Source: Firmicutes bacterium CAG:95
GTDB lineage: Bacteria > Bacillota > Clostridia > Lachnospirales > Lachnospiraceae
DNA: 64,000 nucleotides
Assembly (NCBI GenBank): GCA_000438155.1
Contig: FR902980.1
Location: forward strand, 6,901 to 70,900
Reading direction: 5' to 3'
Each line of letters opens with the position of its first letter. Position 1 is the stretch's first letter. Below, piece by piece: positions 9,759-19,115 of this stretch. The notes under the pieces were generated by a model. It made no database searches. It worked only from the letters and a program-made list of their open reading frames with translations, and was not told the DNA's origin. A program made the position numbers and the translations under genes.

Positions 9759-10655
9759 ATGAAAAAGAGAAAGACATCCCTTGCGGATAAGATATTCGTA
9801 GTTTTTAATACTTTGTTCATGATTGCCTTTGTTGTAATCACCTTATATCCGGTATTGAATACCCTGGCAATTTCCCTTAATGATGGTATTGATGCAGTAA
9901 GAGGCGGCATTTATTTATGGCCGAGAAAGTTTACGTTAAATAACTACAAGACGGTGCTTACCAAGCAGAATATGCTTCAGGGCGCTTACATAACCGTATT
10001 AAGAACTATAATCGGAACACTGCTTTCCCTGGTAACCAATGCGCTTTTGGCATTTGTGGTCAGCAGAAAGCGTTTTATGTTCAAGTCCCAGTTATCTCTG
10101 TTCTGGGTAATTACCATGTATGTAAACGGCGGTATGATTCCAATCTTTATGTTATACAGAAACCTGCATCTGACCGGAACCTTCTGGGTATATGTCATTC
10201 CCGGAACAATCAGTGCATTCAATATGCTGGTATTAAGAACCTATATGCAGGGACTTCCGGATTCCCTCGAAGAATCTGCACAGTTGGATGGTGCAGGATA
10301 CTGGACGATATTTATTAAAATCATATCTCCGTTATGTAAACCGGTATATGCGACTGTTGCCCTGTTCGTTGCAGTATATCAGTGGAATTCCTGGTTCGAT
10401 GCCATGCTGTATAACAGAATGAAAGGTGAGTATACAACTCTGCAGTATGAGCTGATGAAATTATTATCTTCCGTAATGCAGCAGAGCGGAAGCGCAGCAA
10501 ATGCCTCCGCAGCCGGAGCAAGCTCAGCAGCAGTAACACCTGTTACTGTAAGGTCCGCAGCAACGATTGCAACCATGCTTCCGATCATCTGCCTGTATCC
10601 GTTCTTACAAAGATACTTCGTAACCGGACTTACCATCGGTGGTGTTAAGGAGTAA
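9759..10655 (+). CDS. Sugar ABC transporter permease, YtcP-like
   Basis: Second membrane subunit of the importer, 298 residues with six predicted membrane segments. The EAA loop is at about 171-190 (EESAQLDGAGYW). An Ala/Ser-rich stretch at about 247-262 (GSAANASAAGASSAA) lies in the loop before the last membrane segment; such low-complexity loops are usual in this subfamily. AGGAGG precedes the ATG. A strong terminator 60 bases downstream closes the operon. Confidence 0.92.
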   Translation: MKKRKTSLADKIFVVFNTLFMIAFVVITLYPVLNTLAISLNDGIDAVRGGIYLWPRKFTLNNYKTVLTKQNMLQGAYITVLRTIIGTLLSLVTNALLAFVVSRKRFMFKSQLSLFWVITMYVNGGMIPIFMLYRNLHLTGTFWVYVIPGTISAFNMLVLRTYMQGLPDSLEESAQLDGAGYWTIFIKIISPLCKPVYATVALFVAVYQWNSWFDAMLYNRMKGEYTTLQYELMKLLSSVMQQSGSAANASAAGASSAAVTPVTVRSAATIATMLPIICLYPFLQRYFVTGLTIGGVKE

Positions 10656-10715
10656 GATAATCAAAAATGCTTATGCAAGCTCTACAGGAAAATGAAATAT
10701 ATAGAGAGATAATGA

Positions 10716-10748
10716 TAAAATCCGTAGCCTGATAGGCTGCGGATTTTT
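10716..10748 (+). terminator. Rho-independent terminator of the importer operon
   Basis: ATCCGTAGCC pairs with GGCTGCGGAT around a TGATA-like loop (one G-U pair), followed by TTTTTT. The remaining bases up to 10873 hold no promoter I would defend. Confidence 0.9.
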
Positions 10749-10873
10749 TAAGTGGATTTTATCAGGAAAGTAAGGTACACTGTAACTGTTCAGAGTTATG
10801 CAGATTTGTTTTAGGCAGATGTCTGTATTCAGATGGAATTACAAATATTACTTCATAAAAATGGGGGAACAGA

Positions 10874-12178
10874 ATGAATATTGTCTTATTATCAGGAGGA
10901 TCGGGAAAGCGTTTATGGCCTTTATCCAACGATATCCGGTCCAAACAGTTTATCAAGATTTTTAAGAAGGAAGATGGAGAATACGAATCCATGGTGCAGC
11001 GGGTCTACCGTCAGATTAAGACGGTGGATGCAGAAGCGACTGTTACGATTGCAACATCGAAGTCACAGGTATCCGCCATCCATAACCAGCTTGGTGAAGA
11101 GGTTTCCGTCTGTGTGGAGCCGTGCCGCCGTGATACCTTTCCTGCCATTGCGCTTGCCGCAGCTTATCTTAAGGATGTGAAGCACATTTCAGAGAAGGAG
11201 GCTGTTGTGGTGTGCCCTGTGGATCCGTATGTGGACGAGGATTACTTTGAAACCGTAAAGGAACTGGCGCGCCTTGCACAGCAGCAAGAGGCAAACCTGG
11301 TGCTGATGGGAATTGAACCGACGTATCCAAGTGAAAAGTATGGCTATGTGATTCCGGAGAGCAAGGAGCGGGTGAGCAAGGTGTCTACCTTTAAGGAGAA
11401 GCCGACTGCCGATGTGGCAAAGGAATATATTGCAAAGGGTGCACTGTGGAACGGTGGTGTATTCGCTTTCCGGCTGGGATATCTCATTCAGAAAGCACAT
11501 GAGCTCATTGACTTTACGGATTATCAGGATCTGTTTGCAAAGTATGAAGCCCTACAGAAGATCAGCTTTGATTATGCGGTCGGGGAGAAAGAGCCTGATA
11601 TCAGTGTATTGCGCTTTGCCGGACAATGGAAGGATCTTGGAACCTGGAATACCCTGACAGAGGCTATGGAAGACGCGAGCATCGGAGAGGCCATTTTCAA
11701 TGAGAAGTGCAGCAATGTCCATGTCATTAATGAACTGGATGTTCCGGTACTGTGTATGGGATTACAGGATGTTGTGGTTTCAGCAAGCCCGGAGGGGATT
11801 CTGGTTTCTGACAAGGAACAGTCAAGCTACATTAAGCCCTTTGTAGATAAAATTGACCAGCAGATCATGTTTGCGGAGAAGTCGTGGGGGAGCTTCCGGG
11901 TACTTGACATTGAAGATGAGAGCATGACAATCAAGGTGACTCTGATGCCGGGGCATAAGATGAATTATCACAGCCATGAGCATCGTGACGAGGTCTGGAC
12001 GATTATTCAGGGAAACGGACAGGCGATCCTTGATGATGAGGTAAAGAATGTCAGACCGGGGGATGTCCTGACGATGAAAGCCGGCTGCAAACATACAATT
12101 GCAGCAGTCACGGAGCTGAAACTGATCGAGGTTCAGCTTGGAAAAGAGATCAGTGTAAAGGACAAGATCAAATATTAA
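10874..12178 (+). CDS. manC: Mannose-1-phosphate guanylyltransferase with C-terminal cupin (ManC/CpsB type)
   Basis: Makes GDP-mannose from mannose-1-phosphate and GTP for cell-surface glycans. The nucleotidyltransferase domain starts with LLSGGSGKRLWP (about 5-16), the family's GTP-binding signature. The C-terminal cupin (about 335-430) holds HSHEHRDEVW, the metal-binding His cluster of type II phosphomannose isomerases, so the enzyme may be bifunctional. Length 434, slightly shorter than proteobacterial ManC (~470). It stands alone between two terminators, with no glycan genes around it. Nucleotidyltransferases of this group vary in substrate, so guanylyl transfer to mannose-1-phosphate is likely but not proven. 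Confidence 0.8.
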   Translation: MNIVLLSGGSGKRLWPLSNDIRSKQFIKIFKKEDGEYESMVQRVYRQIKTVDAEATVTIATSKSQVSAIHNQLGEEVSVCVEPCRRDTFPAIALAAAYLKDVKHISEKEAVVVCPVDPYVDEDYFETVKELARLAQQQEANLVLMGIEPTYPSEKYGYVIPESKERVSKVSTFKEKPTADVAKEYIAKGALWNGGVFAFRLGYLIQKAHELIDFTDYQDLFAKYEALQKISFDYAVGEKEPDISVLRFAGQWKDLGTWNTLTEAMEDASIGEAIFNEKCSNVHVINELDVPVLCMGLQDVVVSASPEGILVSDKEQSSYIKPFVDKIDQQIMFAEKSWGSFRVLDIEDESMTIKVTLMPGHKMNYHSHEHRDEVWTIIQGNGQAILDDEVKNVRPGDVLTMKAGCKHTIAAVTELKLIEVQLGKEISVKDKIKY

Positions 12179-12219
12179 ATAGTTTCTGACGAAAAAGCAA
12201 AGAAATTTTGGGAAAACCC

Positions 12220-12248
12220 TTGCATTTCCTTATAAGAAGTGTTAATCT
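12220..12248 (+). promoter_or_regulatory. Possible sigma-A promoter ahead of the rimP-nusA operon
   Basis: TTGCAT, a 17-base spacer and TAATCT. A start near 12255 would run straight into the terminator at 12276, giving a ~50-base transcript unless read through. See findings. Confidence 0.45.
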
Positions 12249-12275
12249 GACTATAGTTACAAAGATTTACCAGTT

Positions 12276-12306
12276 ACAGTGGACTTGCGAGTCCACTGTT
12301 TTTTTG
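12276..12306 (+). terminator. Rho-independent terminator between manC and rimP
   Basis: Perfect 10-base stem, ACAGTGGACT with AGTCCACTGT around TGCG, followed by seven or more T. It either ends manC transcription or attenuates the rimP operon. Confidence 0.9.
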
Positions 12307-12321
12307 AGTAGAACCATACCT

Positions 12322-12370
12322 GTGCACTTAAGGAATGCAGGTTGGAGATGCAGCACGAGTTTAGTGCAGC
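12322..12370 (+). repeat. Dispersed intergenic repeat, copy A (upstream of rimP)
   Basis: Contains CACTTAAGGAATGCAGGT, then GCAGCACGAGTTTAGTG. It matches the copy at 43442-43490 in order and spacing (CACTTAATGAATGCAAGT, then GCAGCATGAGTTTAGTG). Confidence 0.6.
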
Positions 12371-12417
12371 AGGCAGAGTATGAATGGAAGGCAGGCAAAG
12401 AATTTAAAGGAGGAAGA

Positions 12418-12885
12418 ATGTCAAAGAGAGAGTCTTATGAAACGAGGACAGAGGAATTATTAAAGCCGATCGTGGAATCAGCCGGTGTGGAAATCTACGA
12501 TGTGGAGTATGTGAAGGAAGGAAGCGACTTTTATCTTCGCTGCTACATTGACAGGGACGGCGGCGTGAACATTCAGGATTGTGAGACGGTGAGCCGTGCA
12601 CTTTCCGATCAGCTTGATGCAGAGGATTATATCGAGGATGCCTATATTCTGGAGGTGAGCTCTCCGGGACTTGGCAGAACCCTAAAGAAGGAGAAGCATC
12701 TTTCAAAGAGCATCGGGATGGAAGTCGAATTAAAGACGTTTAAACCGGTGAACGGTTCAAAGGATTTTGAAGGAGTCCTGAAGGCATTTGATAATGATAC
12801 ACTGACGTTAACCGTTGAAGATGATCAGGATCTGGTTTTTCAGAGAAAAGATATTGCAGTTATAAAATTGGCACTGGATTTTTAG
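12418..12885 (+). CDS. rimP: Ribosome maturation factor RimP
   Basis: Assists late 30S subunit assembly. It has 155 residues with the family landmarks VEYVKEGSDFYLRCYIDRDG, VSRALSDQLD and LEVSSPGLGRTL. The start is the ATG directly after AAAGGAGGAAGA; an in-frame open stretch 210 bases upstream crosses the terminator and has no ribosome site. It leads the conserved rimP-nusA-rnpM-ylxQ-infB-rbfA cluster, with nusA 28 bases downstream. Confidence 0.95.
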   Translation: MSKRESYETRTEELLKPIVESAGVEIYDVEYVKEGSDFYLRCYIDRDGGVNIQDCETVSRALSDQLDAEDYIEDAYILEVSSPGLGRTLKKEKHLSKSIGMEVELKTFKPVNGSKDFEGVLKAFDNDTLTLTVEDDQDLVFQRKDIAVIKLALDF

Positions 12886-12913
12886 TCCAAATACAAGCAG
12901 AAAGGATACGAAA

Positions 12914-14089
12914 ATGAACAAAGAATTAATGGAAGCACTTGATATTTTGGAAAAGGAGAAGGAAATCAGCAAAGAGACTTTATTTGAGTCAATTGAGAAT
13001 TCCCTTTACACTGCATGCGAAAAGCATTTTGGCAGAGCAGACAATATCAAGGTAGAGATTGACCGTGAAACCTGTGATTTCCTATGCTATGCAGAGAAGG
13101 AAGTTGTAGAAACCGCAGATGATGTGGAAGATGATCTGTTACAGATTTCCTTAGAGGATGCACAGAAGATTAAAGCAACTGCAAAGGTTGGCGACATCAT
13201 TCATGTAGAGATCAAGTCCAAGGAATTCGGACGTATCGCAACCCAGAATGCGAAGAGTGTGATTTTGCAGAAGATCCGTGAAGAAGAAAGAAATGTAATC
13301 TTCAATCAGTACTATGCGAAAGAAAAAGATGTGGTTACCGGAATTGTACAGAGATATATCGGACGTAACATCAGCGTAAACTTAGGTAAGGCCGATGGTA
13401 TTTTAAATGAAAGTGAAATGGTAAAGGGTGAGCACTTCCGCCCGACCGAGCGAATCAAGGTTTATATTCTGGAGGTAAAGAACGGCTCCAAGGGACCGAG
13501 AATCCTGGTAAGCCGCACCCATCCGGAGCTGGTAAAGCGTCTGTTTGAAGCAGAGGTTACCGAAATTAAAGATGGAACTGTAGAGATTATGAGCATTGCA
13601 AGAGAGGCAGGAAGCAGAACCAAGATGGCTGTCCGTTCCAACAATCCGAACGTAGATGCGGTCGGTGCCTGCGTTGGTATGAATGGAGCGAGAGTAAATT
13701 CCATTGTGGATGAGCTTCGTGGAGAGAAGATTGATATTATCAACTGGGATGAAAACCCCGGTAATCTGATCCAGAACGCATTATCTCCTGCAAAGATCGT
13801 TGCTGTATTTGCAGATCCGGATGAAAAGACTGCCAAGGTGGTTGTTCCGGATTACCAGTTATCTCTTGCCATTGGTAAGGAAGGACAGAATGCAAGACTT
13901 GCAGCCAGACTGACCGGATACAAGATCGATATCAAGAGTGAGACGCAGGCCAAGGATGCGCCGGGCTTCCGTTATGAGGACTATGTGTACGAGGATGAAG
14001 AATATGATGAGGATGCCGAGTATGCAGATGATGAGTATCTGACAGAAGAGGGTCAGGAAGGTATGGATGAAGTACCCTCTGAAGAATAA
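12914..14089 (+). CDS. nusA: Transcription termination/antitermination factor NusA
   Basis: Binds RNA polymerase and nascent RNA to modulate pausing, termination and antitermination. The 391 residues show an N-terminal polymerase-binding domain (about 1-125), S1 (about 133-200, [16 protein letters not shown]), KH1 (about 205-280) and KH2 (about 290-345, [19 protein letters not shown]). A very acidic, Tyr-rich tail (about 350-391, [12 protein letters not shown]) follows, slightly longer than in Bacillus. Operon partners begin 12 bases downstream. Confidence 0.97.
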   Translation: MNKELMEALDILEKEKEISKETLFESIENSLYTACEKHFGRADNIKVEIDRETCDFLCYAEKEVVETADDVEDDLLQISLEDAQKIKATAKVGDIIHVEIKSKEFGRIATQNAKSVILQKIREEERNVIFNQYYAKEKDVVTGIVQRYIGRNISVNLGKADGILNESEMVKGEHFRPTERIKVYILEVKNGSKGPRILVSRTHPELVKRLFEAEVTEIKDGTVEIMSIAREAGSRTKMAVRSNNPNVDAVGACVGMNGARVNSIVDELRGEKIDIINWDENPGNLIQNALSPAKIVAVFADPDEKTAKVVVPDYQLSLAIGKEGQNARLAARLTGYKIDIKSETQAKDAPGFRYEDYVYEDEEYDEDAEYADDEYLTEEGQEGMDEVPSEE

Positions 14090-14101
14090 AGGTGGTTTGG
14101 T

Positions 14102-14368
14102 ATGGCAAAAAAGATTCCCTTAAGACAGTGTGTGGGATGCGGAGAAATGAAAAGCAAGAAGGAAATGATGCGCGTCCTGAAAACACCGGAGGATGAAATC
14201 GTATTAGATTTGACCGGAAAGAAAAATGGAAGAGGCGCATATCTTTGTATCTCGAGAGAGTGCCTTAAAAAGGCACGGAAGAATAAAGGATTGGAACGGT
14301 CTTTCAAAATGAGTATTCCGAATGAAGTATATGACAGCCTGGAAAAGGAGTATGACGAGAATGAATGA
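14102..14368 (+). CDS. rnpM: RNase P modulator RnpM (YlxR)
   Basis: Small RNA-binding protein of 88 residues. YlxR of Bacillus was recently shown to bind and modulate RNase P, hence RnpM. Conserved landmarks RQCVGCGEMKSKKEM and GRGAYLCISRECL are present with both Cys pairs. It lies between nusA and the L7Ae-like gene as in most Firmicutes, and its end overlaps the next gene by 8 bases. Confidence 0.92.
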   Translation: MAKKIPLRQCVGCGEMKSKKEMMRVLKTPEDEIVLDLTGKKNGRGAYLCISRECLKKARKNKGLERSFKMSIPNEVYDSLEKEYDENE

Positions 14369-14687
14369 TCCTGTGCAGATGAAGAAGGTGTTGTCTTTAC
14401 TGGGGCTTGCTGCGAGGGGGAGAAATCTGGTAAGCGGCGAATTCTCCACGGAGAATGCAGTAAAGGACGGGAGTGCATGTCTGGTGATCATCAGCGAAGA
14501 TGCATCCGCAAACACGAAAAAGTTATTTACAGATAAATGTAGTTTTTATGAGGTCCCCATTTATACCTTAGGGACAAAGGAAATGCTTGGAAAGGCAATC
14601 GGGAAGGAAATGCGGGCATCCCTTGCGGTGACGGATCCGGGGCTTTCCGACAGCATCATGAAACATCTGCAGACAATTCAGGAATGA
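14361..14687 (+). CDS. ylxQ: L7Ae/L30e-family RNA-binding protein YlxQ
   Basis: Probable kink-turn RNA-binding ribosomal-type protein of 108 residues. The core is LLGLAARGRNLVSGE, then LVIISEDASANTKK and VPIYTLGTKEMLGKAIGK. The start is the ATG that overlaps the rnpM stop; AAAAGGAG lies 10 bases upstream, and the ATG at 14352 is too close to that site. The role in the operon is not settled; ribosome or RNase P association is likely. Confidence 0.88.
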   Translation: MNDPVQMKKVLSLLGLAARGRNLVSGEFSTENAVKDGSACLVIISEDASANTKKLFTDKCSFYEVPIYTLGTKEMLGKAIGKEMRASLAVTDPGLSDSIMKHLQTIQE

Positions 14688-14738
14688 TACAGATAGCATT
14701 TGGAGTTCATTTGGAGTGAATAAGACGGAGGTAAATAA

Positions 14739-17738
14739 ATGTCGAAAATCAAAGTGCATGAATTAGCAAAGGAGCTGGAGAAGCAGAGCAGGGAAGTGAT
14801 TGCATTTCTTCAGGAAAAAGGAATAGAAGTAAAGGCAGCACAGAGCTCTGTGGAGGAAGATGCAGCAGAAATGGTCCGTAAAGCATTCGGTGCCGCAAAA
14901 AAAGCAGATGTCAAGGCAGAGGTGAAGCCCGAAGCCAAGGCAGAAGCAAAGCCGGAAGCAAAGGAAGAAACAAAGACAGATGTGAAGCCTGAAGTGAAAC
15001 CGGAGGTAAAATCAGAAGCCAAAGCAGAACCTTCCAAAGAAGTGAGGAAGGAAGCACCGAAAGCAGAGGAAAAGCAGGCAGCTCCTGTGAAAAAGAAAAA
15101 GATTATTTTTGTAAGTAATCCGCATAATAGTAATATACCGGGACAGCGTTCACAGGGTGAGCGCAGACAGGGGCAGAATAATCGCCAGGGGAATAATAAT
15201 TACAATGGAAGACCGGGACAGAACAGGGAAGTTCCCCACAAGATTATTAAGCCTCTTACGGCTCCGTCCCAGATGGAGACTTCCACAAGTGATTTTAAGC
15301 AGAATTCCAGAAGAATGGATGAAGCAAGAGCCGAACTTCGTGCTTCCGAAAAGCGTGCAGCCGAAGAACGTGAACAGGCCGCCCAGAGAGCAGCAAGGTC
15401 TGAAAATCCCCGTCCGGATAACCGGGGACAGAATCGTCCGGATAACCGGAATGACAACCGTAACGATAACCGTAACGATAACCGTGGTGAAAACAGACCC
15501 GGAAACAGACCGGACAACAGAGACGGAAGGGATCAAAGAAACGATAGAAATGACAGAAATCAGAGATTTGGTCAGAACAATCAGGGAGAGAGGAATAACA
15601 ACCGAAGACCTGAAAACGGGAATCGCTTTAACAACCAGAATGGCAAGGGAGATTTCCGTAATAACGGCGGTGATGGGAACCGTAACCGCGGCGATTTCAA
15701 TAATAACCGCGGTGAGAGAAGCAATGGAGGGCAGGACTCTCGATTTAAGCGGAATGAAAAGCCGGGTAAGAGTTTCGCTCAGGATACCCCGCCGGTTAAG
15801 GATGACAAGCGCAGAGAGGAAGAAAAGCGCAGAATCAGTCAGGAGAAGGATAAGAGATCCAAGAAGGATTTCATGTATGAAGAGGACGAAGCAGCTTTAA
15901 AGAACAAGAATAAAGCAGGACGCTTCATTAAGCCGGAGAAGAAGGCAGAGGAGCCGGCAGAAGAGCAGATCAAGGTCATCACCATTCCGGAATCCTTAAC
16001 CATCAAGGATCTGGCAGATAAGATGAAGCTGCAGCCTTCCGCAATTATTAAAAAGCTGTTCCTGCAGGGACAGATCGTAACCGTAAACTCTGAAATTACC
16101 TTTGAGGATGCGGAGAACATTGCCATTGACTATGACATCATCTGTGAGAGAGAAGTTAAGGTGGATGTCATTGAAGAGCTGTTAAAGGAAGACGAAGAAA
16201 AGGAAGAGGATCTTGTGAGCAGACCGCCCGTTATCTGTGTTATGGGTCATGTTGATCATGGTAAAACCTCCCTCCTCGATGCAATCCGTAAGACCAATGT
16301 GACCGATAAGGAAGCAGGGGGTATTACCCAGCATATCGGTGCTTACACCGTAAATGTGGGCGGACAGTCCATTACGTTCCTGGATACACCGGGACATGAA
16401 GCATTTACCGCAATGCGTATGCGTGGTGCAAATTCTACCGATATTGCAATTCTGGTTGTTGCCGCAGACGATGGTGTGATGCCGCAGACCGTAGAAGCGA
16501 TCAACCATGCGAAGGCAGCCGGTATTGAAATTATTGTGGCAGTTAACAAGATCGATAAGCCTGGTGCCAACATCGACCGTGTGAAACAGGAAATGACCGA
16601 ATACGAATTGATCCCGGTTGACTGGGGCGGAAGCACTGAATTCGTTCCGGTATCTGCAAAAACCGGTGAGGGAATCAGTACCCTGCTTGAAACCGTACTG
16701 CTTACGGCTGAGATTATGGAATTAAAGGCGAACCCGAACCGTCGGGCGAGAGGTCTTGTCATTGAAGCAGAGCTTGACAAGGGACGCGGTCCTGTGGCTA
16801 CCGTACTGGTACAGAAGGGTACGTTACATGTGGGAGATTTCATTTCCGCAGGTGCAAGCCACGGTAAGGTACGTGCAATGATTGACGACAAGGGAAGACG
16901 CGTGAAGGAGGCAAAGCCCTCTACACCGGTGGAAATTCTTGGATTATCCGATGTGCCAAGTGCAGGTGAGGTATTTATTGCCCATGAAAATGATAAGACT
17001 GCCAAGACCTATGCAGAAACTTATCTGGCACAGAATAAAGAGAAGATGCTTGAAGAGACCAAGGCAAAGATGTCACTGGATGATCTGTTTAACCAGATCC
17101 AGGAGGGTAACCTGAAGGAACTGAACCTGATTGTCAAGGCAGATGTACAGGGTAGTGTGGAAGCCGTTAAGCAGAGTCTCATGAAGCTTTCCAATGAAGA
17201 GGTTGTTGTAAAATGTATTCATGGTGGTGTGGGTGCCATCAATGAATCGGATGTTTCTCTTGCTTTTGCATCCTCCGCAATTATCATCGGCTTCAATGTC
17301 CGTCCGGATGCACAGGCCAAGGCATTTGCAGAGCGTGAGGGCGTGGATATCCGTCTGTATCGTGTCATTTATCAGGCAATTGAGGATATCGAGGCTGCCA
17401 TGAAGGGAATGCTCGATCCGGTTTATGAAGAAAAGGTAATCGGTCACGCTGAAGTTCGTCAGATCTTCCGTGCGTCCGCAATTGGCAATATTGCAGGTTC
17501 TTATGTTTTAGACGGATATTTCCAGAGAGACTGCAAGGTGCGTATTACGAGACGTAATGAAAGCACCGGACAGGAAGAGCAGATTTATGAAGGCGCTCTG
17601 GCATCTTTGAAGAGATTTAAGGACGATGTAAAGGAAGTAAAGGCTGGCTACGAATGTGGTCTTGTATTTGAAGGCTTTGACCAGATGCAGGAGCTGGATA
17701 TCGTAGAAGCATATATTATGGTGGAGGTTCCCAGGTGA
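14739..17738 (+). CDS. infB: Translation initiation factor IF-2 with long Asn/Arg/Gly-rich linker
   Basis: GTPase that brings initiator tRNA to the 30S subunit. It has 999 residues. The first IF2_N helix domain (about 4-50) is followed by a Lys/Glu/Ala/Pro repeat region (about 55-115) and a long low-complexity segment rich in Asn, Arg, Gly and Asp (about 130-355, repeated NDNR and DNR units). A second IF2_N domain (about 410-470) precedes the GTPase domain, whose P loop is GHVDHGKT near 503, with DTPGHEAFT and NKIDKPGA. Domains II to IV follow. The linker is encoded by 12-base DNA repeats (for example 15459-15482). The stop overlaps rbfA. Confidence 0.97.
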   Translation: MSKIKVHELAKELEKQSREVIAFLQEKGIEVKAAQSSVEEDAAEMVRKAFGAAKKADVKAEVKPEAKAEAKPEAKEETKTDVKPEVKPEVKSEAKAEPSKEVRKEAPKAEEKQAAPVKKKKIIFVSNPHNSNIPGQRSQGERRQGQNNRQGNNNYNGRPGQNREVPHKIIKPLTAPSQMETSTSDFKQNSRRMDEARAELRASEKRAAEEREQAAQRAARSENPRPDNRGQNRPDNRNDNRNDNRNDNRGENRPGNRPDNRDGRDQRNDRNDRNQRFGQNNQGERNNNRRPENGNRFNNQNGKGDFRNNGGDGNRNRGDFNNNRGERSNGGQDSRFKRNEKPGKSFAQDTPPVKDDKRREEEKRRISQEKDKRSKKDFMYEEDEAALKNKNKAGRFIKPEKKAEEPAEEQIKVITIPESLTIKDLADKMKLQPSAIIKKLFLQGQIVTVNSEITFEDAENIAIDYDIICEREVKVDVIEELLKEDEEKEEDLVSRPPVICVMGHVDHGKTSLLDAIRKTNVTDKEAGGITQHIGAYTVNVGGQSITFLDTPGHEAFTAMRMRGANSTDIAILVVAADDGVMPQTVEAINHAKAAGIEIIVAVNKIDKPGANIDRVKQEMTEYELIPVDWGGSTEFVPVSAKTGEGISTLLETVLLTAEIMELKANPNRRARGLVIEAELDKGRGPVATVLVQKGTLHVGDFISAGASHGKVRAMIDDKGRRVKEAKPSTPVEILGLSDVPSAGEVFIAHENDKTAKTYAETYLAQNKEKMLEETKAKMSLDDLFNQIQEGNLKELNLIVKADVQGSVEAVKQSLMKLSNEEVVVKCIHGGVGAINESDVSLAFASSAIIIGFNVRPDAQAKAFAEREGVDIRLYRVIYQAIEDIEAAMKGMLDPVYEEKVIGHAEVRQIFRASAIGNIAGSYVLDGYFQRDCKVRITRRNESTGQEEQIYEGALASLKRFKDDVKEVKAGYECGLVFEGFDQMQELDIVEAYIMVEVPR

Positions 17739-18130
17739 GAAAGAACAGCATGAAGAATACCCGGATCAACGGGGAAGTTCAAAAGGAACTCGCAGAGATC
17801 ATTCGTGGAGAGATTAAGGATCCGAGAATCAGTCCCTTAACGAGTGTGATCTCTGTAGAGGTTGCACCTGATTTAAAAACATGTAAGGCATGGATCAGCG
17901 TATACGGGGATGATCATGTGGCAGAGGATACACTTGCCGGCTTAAGGAGTGCGGAGGGCTATATCCGCAGAGAGCTTGCAAGAAGAATTAATCTGCGTAA
18001 CACACCGGAAATCCGTTTTATCGTGGATCAGTCCATTGCCTATGGTGTGAAAATGTCCAAACTGATTGATGAAGTGGCTAAATCAGATGCACAGAAGGAA
18101 GACAGAAACGAAGCTTTATCACAAGAGTAA
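17735..18130 (+). CDS. rbfA: Ribosome-binding factor A
   Basis: Matures the 5' end of 16S rRNA in the 30S subunit. The 131 residues include [18 protein letters not shown] and [13 protein letters not shown]. It starts with GTG overlapping the infB stop (GTGA), consistent with translational coupling; a later ATG at 17750 would cut conserved residues only slightly. Confidence 0.94.
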   Translation: MRKNSMKNTRINGEVQKELAEIIRGEIKDPRISPLTSVISVEVAPDLKTCKAWISVYGDDHVAEDTLAGLRSAEGYIRRELARRINLRNTPEIRFIVDQSIAYGVKMSKLIDEVAKSDAQKEDRNEALSQE

Positions 18131-18146
18131 TAAGGACAGGATGTAT

Positions 18147-19100
18147 ATGAAAATTTATGAAGAAGTAAAGGATGCCGCAACCATCGGTATCAGTGGACAT
18201 ATCCGGCCGGACGGTGACTGTATCGGGTCGGTGATGGGTCTTTATCTGTATTTATTAAAGAAGTGCCCGGATGCACAGATCGAGGTATTTTTGGAACAGC
18301 CGGGAGAGGAGTTTTCCTGTATCAGCAGGATCGGGGATATTCACACCGATTTTGCAACGGGAGTGGAGCAGTTTGATGTGTTTATCGTACTTGACAGTAC
18401 GAAGGAGCGTACCGGAGAAGCACAGAAGTACTTCGATGCGGCACATAAGAGGATCAATATCGACCATCATGTGAGTAACCCTGGAGATGGCGATGTGAAT
18501 TTTCTGGATCCAAAGGCAAGCTCCGCAAGTGAGCTGGTGTACCGGGCCATTGAGGATAAGGAAGCGATGGATCCGTCCATTGCGAAAGCCCTGTACATCG
18601 GAATCATCCATGATACCGGGGTGTTCCAGTATTCCAATACCTCATCGGAAACCCTGCGGATTGCAGCAGATCTGATCTCTTATGGATTTGATTTTCCGAC
18701 ACTCATTGATCAGACCTTCTATGAAAAGACCTATGTGCAGAATCAGATTCTGGGACGCGCGCTGCTTGAAAGTATCCAGTTTATGGATGGCAGATGTATT
18801 GTCAGCATGGTTGATAAAAAGACCATGAGCTTTTATGATGCAACACCACATGATCTGGAAGGAATTGTCAACCAGCTTCGCAATACAAAGGGCGTTGAGT
18901 GTGCGATCTTTATGTATCAGACGAATACACTCGAGTATAAGGTAAGCCTGCGGTCCAACGGAAAGATTGATGTTGCCAAGATCGCCATGATGTTTGGTGG
19001 CGGCGGTCATGTACGCGCTGCAGGAGTTACCATGCAGGGTACATATCACGATATTATCAATAATCTGTCTGCACAGATTGAGAAACAGTTGTGTAACTAA
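18147..19100 (+). CDS. nrnA: Bifunctional oligoribonuclease / PAP phosphatase NrnA (DHH family)
   Basis: Degrades 2-5 nucleotide RNAs left by other RNases and hydrolyses 3'-phosphoadenosine 5'-phosphate. The 317 residues carry ISGHIRPDGDCIGS near the start, the DHH motif in NIDHHVSNPG and the C-terminal DHHA1 motif GGGGHVRAAG. The start is set at the ATG 10 bases after AAGGA; the ATG at 18141 is an alternative. It sits between rbfA and truB as in other Firmicutes. Confidence 0.93.
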   Translation: MKIYEEVKDAATIGISGHIRPDGDCIGSVMGLYLYLLKKCPDAQIEVFLEQPGEEFSCISRIGDIHTDFATGVEQFDVFIVLDSTKERTGEAQKYFDAAHKRINIDHHVSNPGDGDVNFLDPKASSASELVYRAIEDKEAMDPSIAKALYIGIIHDTGVFQYSNTSSETLRIAADLISYGFDFPTLIDQTFYEKTYVQNQILGRALLESIQFMDGRCIVSMVDKKTMSFYDATPHDLEGIVNQLRNTKGVECAIFMYQTNTLEYKVSLRSNGKIDVAKIAMMFGGGGHVRAAGVTMQGTYHDIINNLSAQIEKQLCN

Positions 19101-19115
19101 TTCTTGGAGAAGAAC

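Noticed and set aside
12208..12417. N-terminal extension of rimP by 70 residues
   Set aside because: It crosses a terminator and a dispersed repeat, and AAAGGAGG lies directly before the ATG at 12418.
15420..15720. Short direct repeats resembling a CRISPR or satellite array
   Set aside because: They are in frame within infB, encode Asn/Arg/Asp units, and lack uniform spacers.
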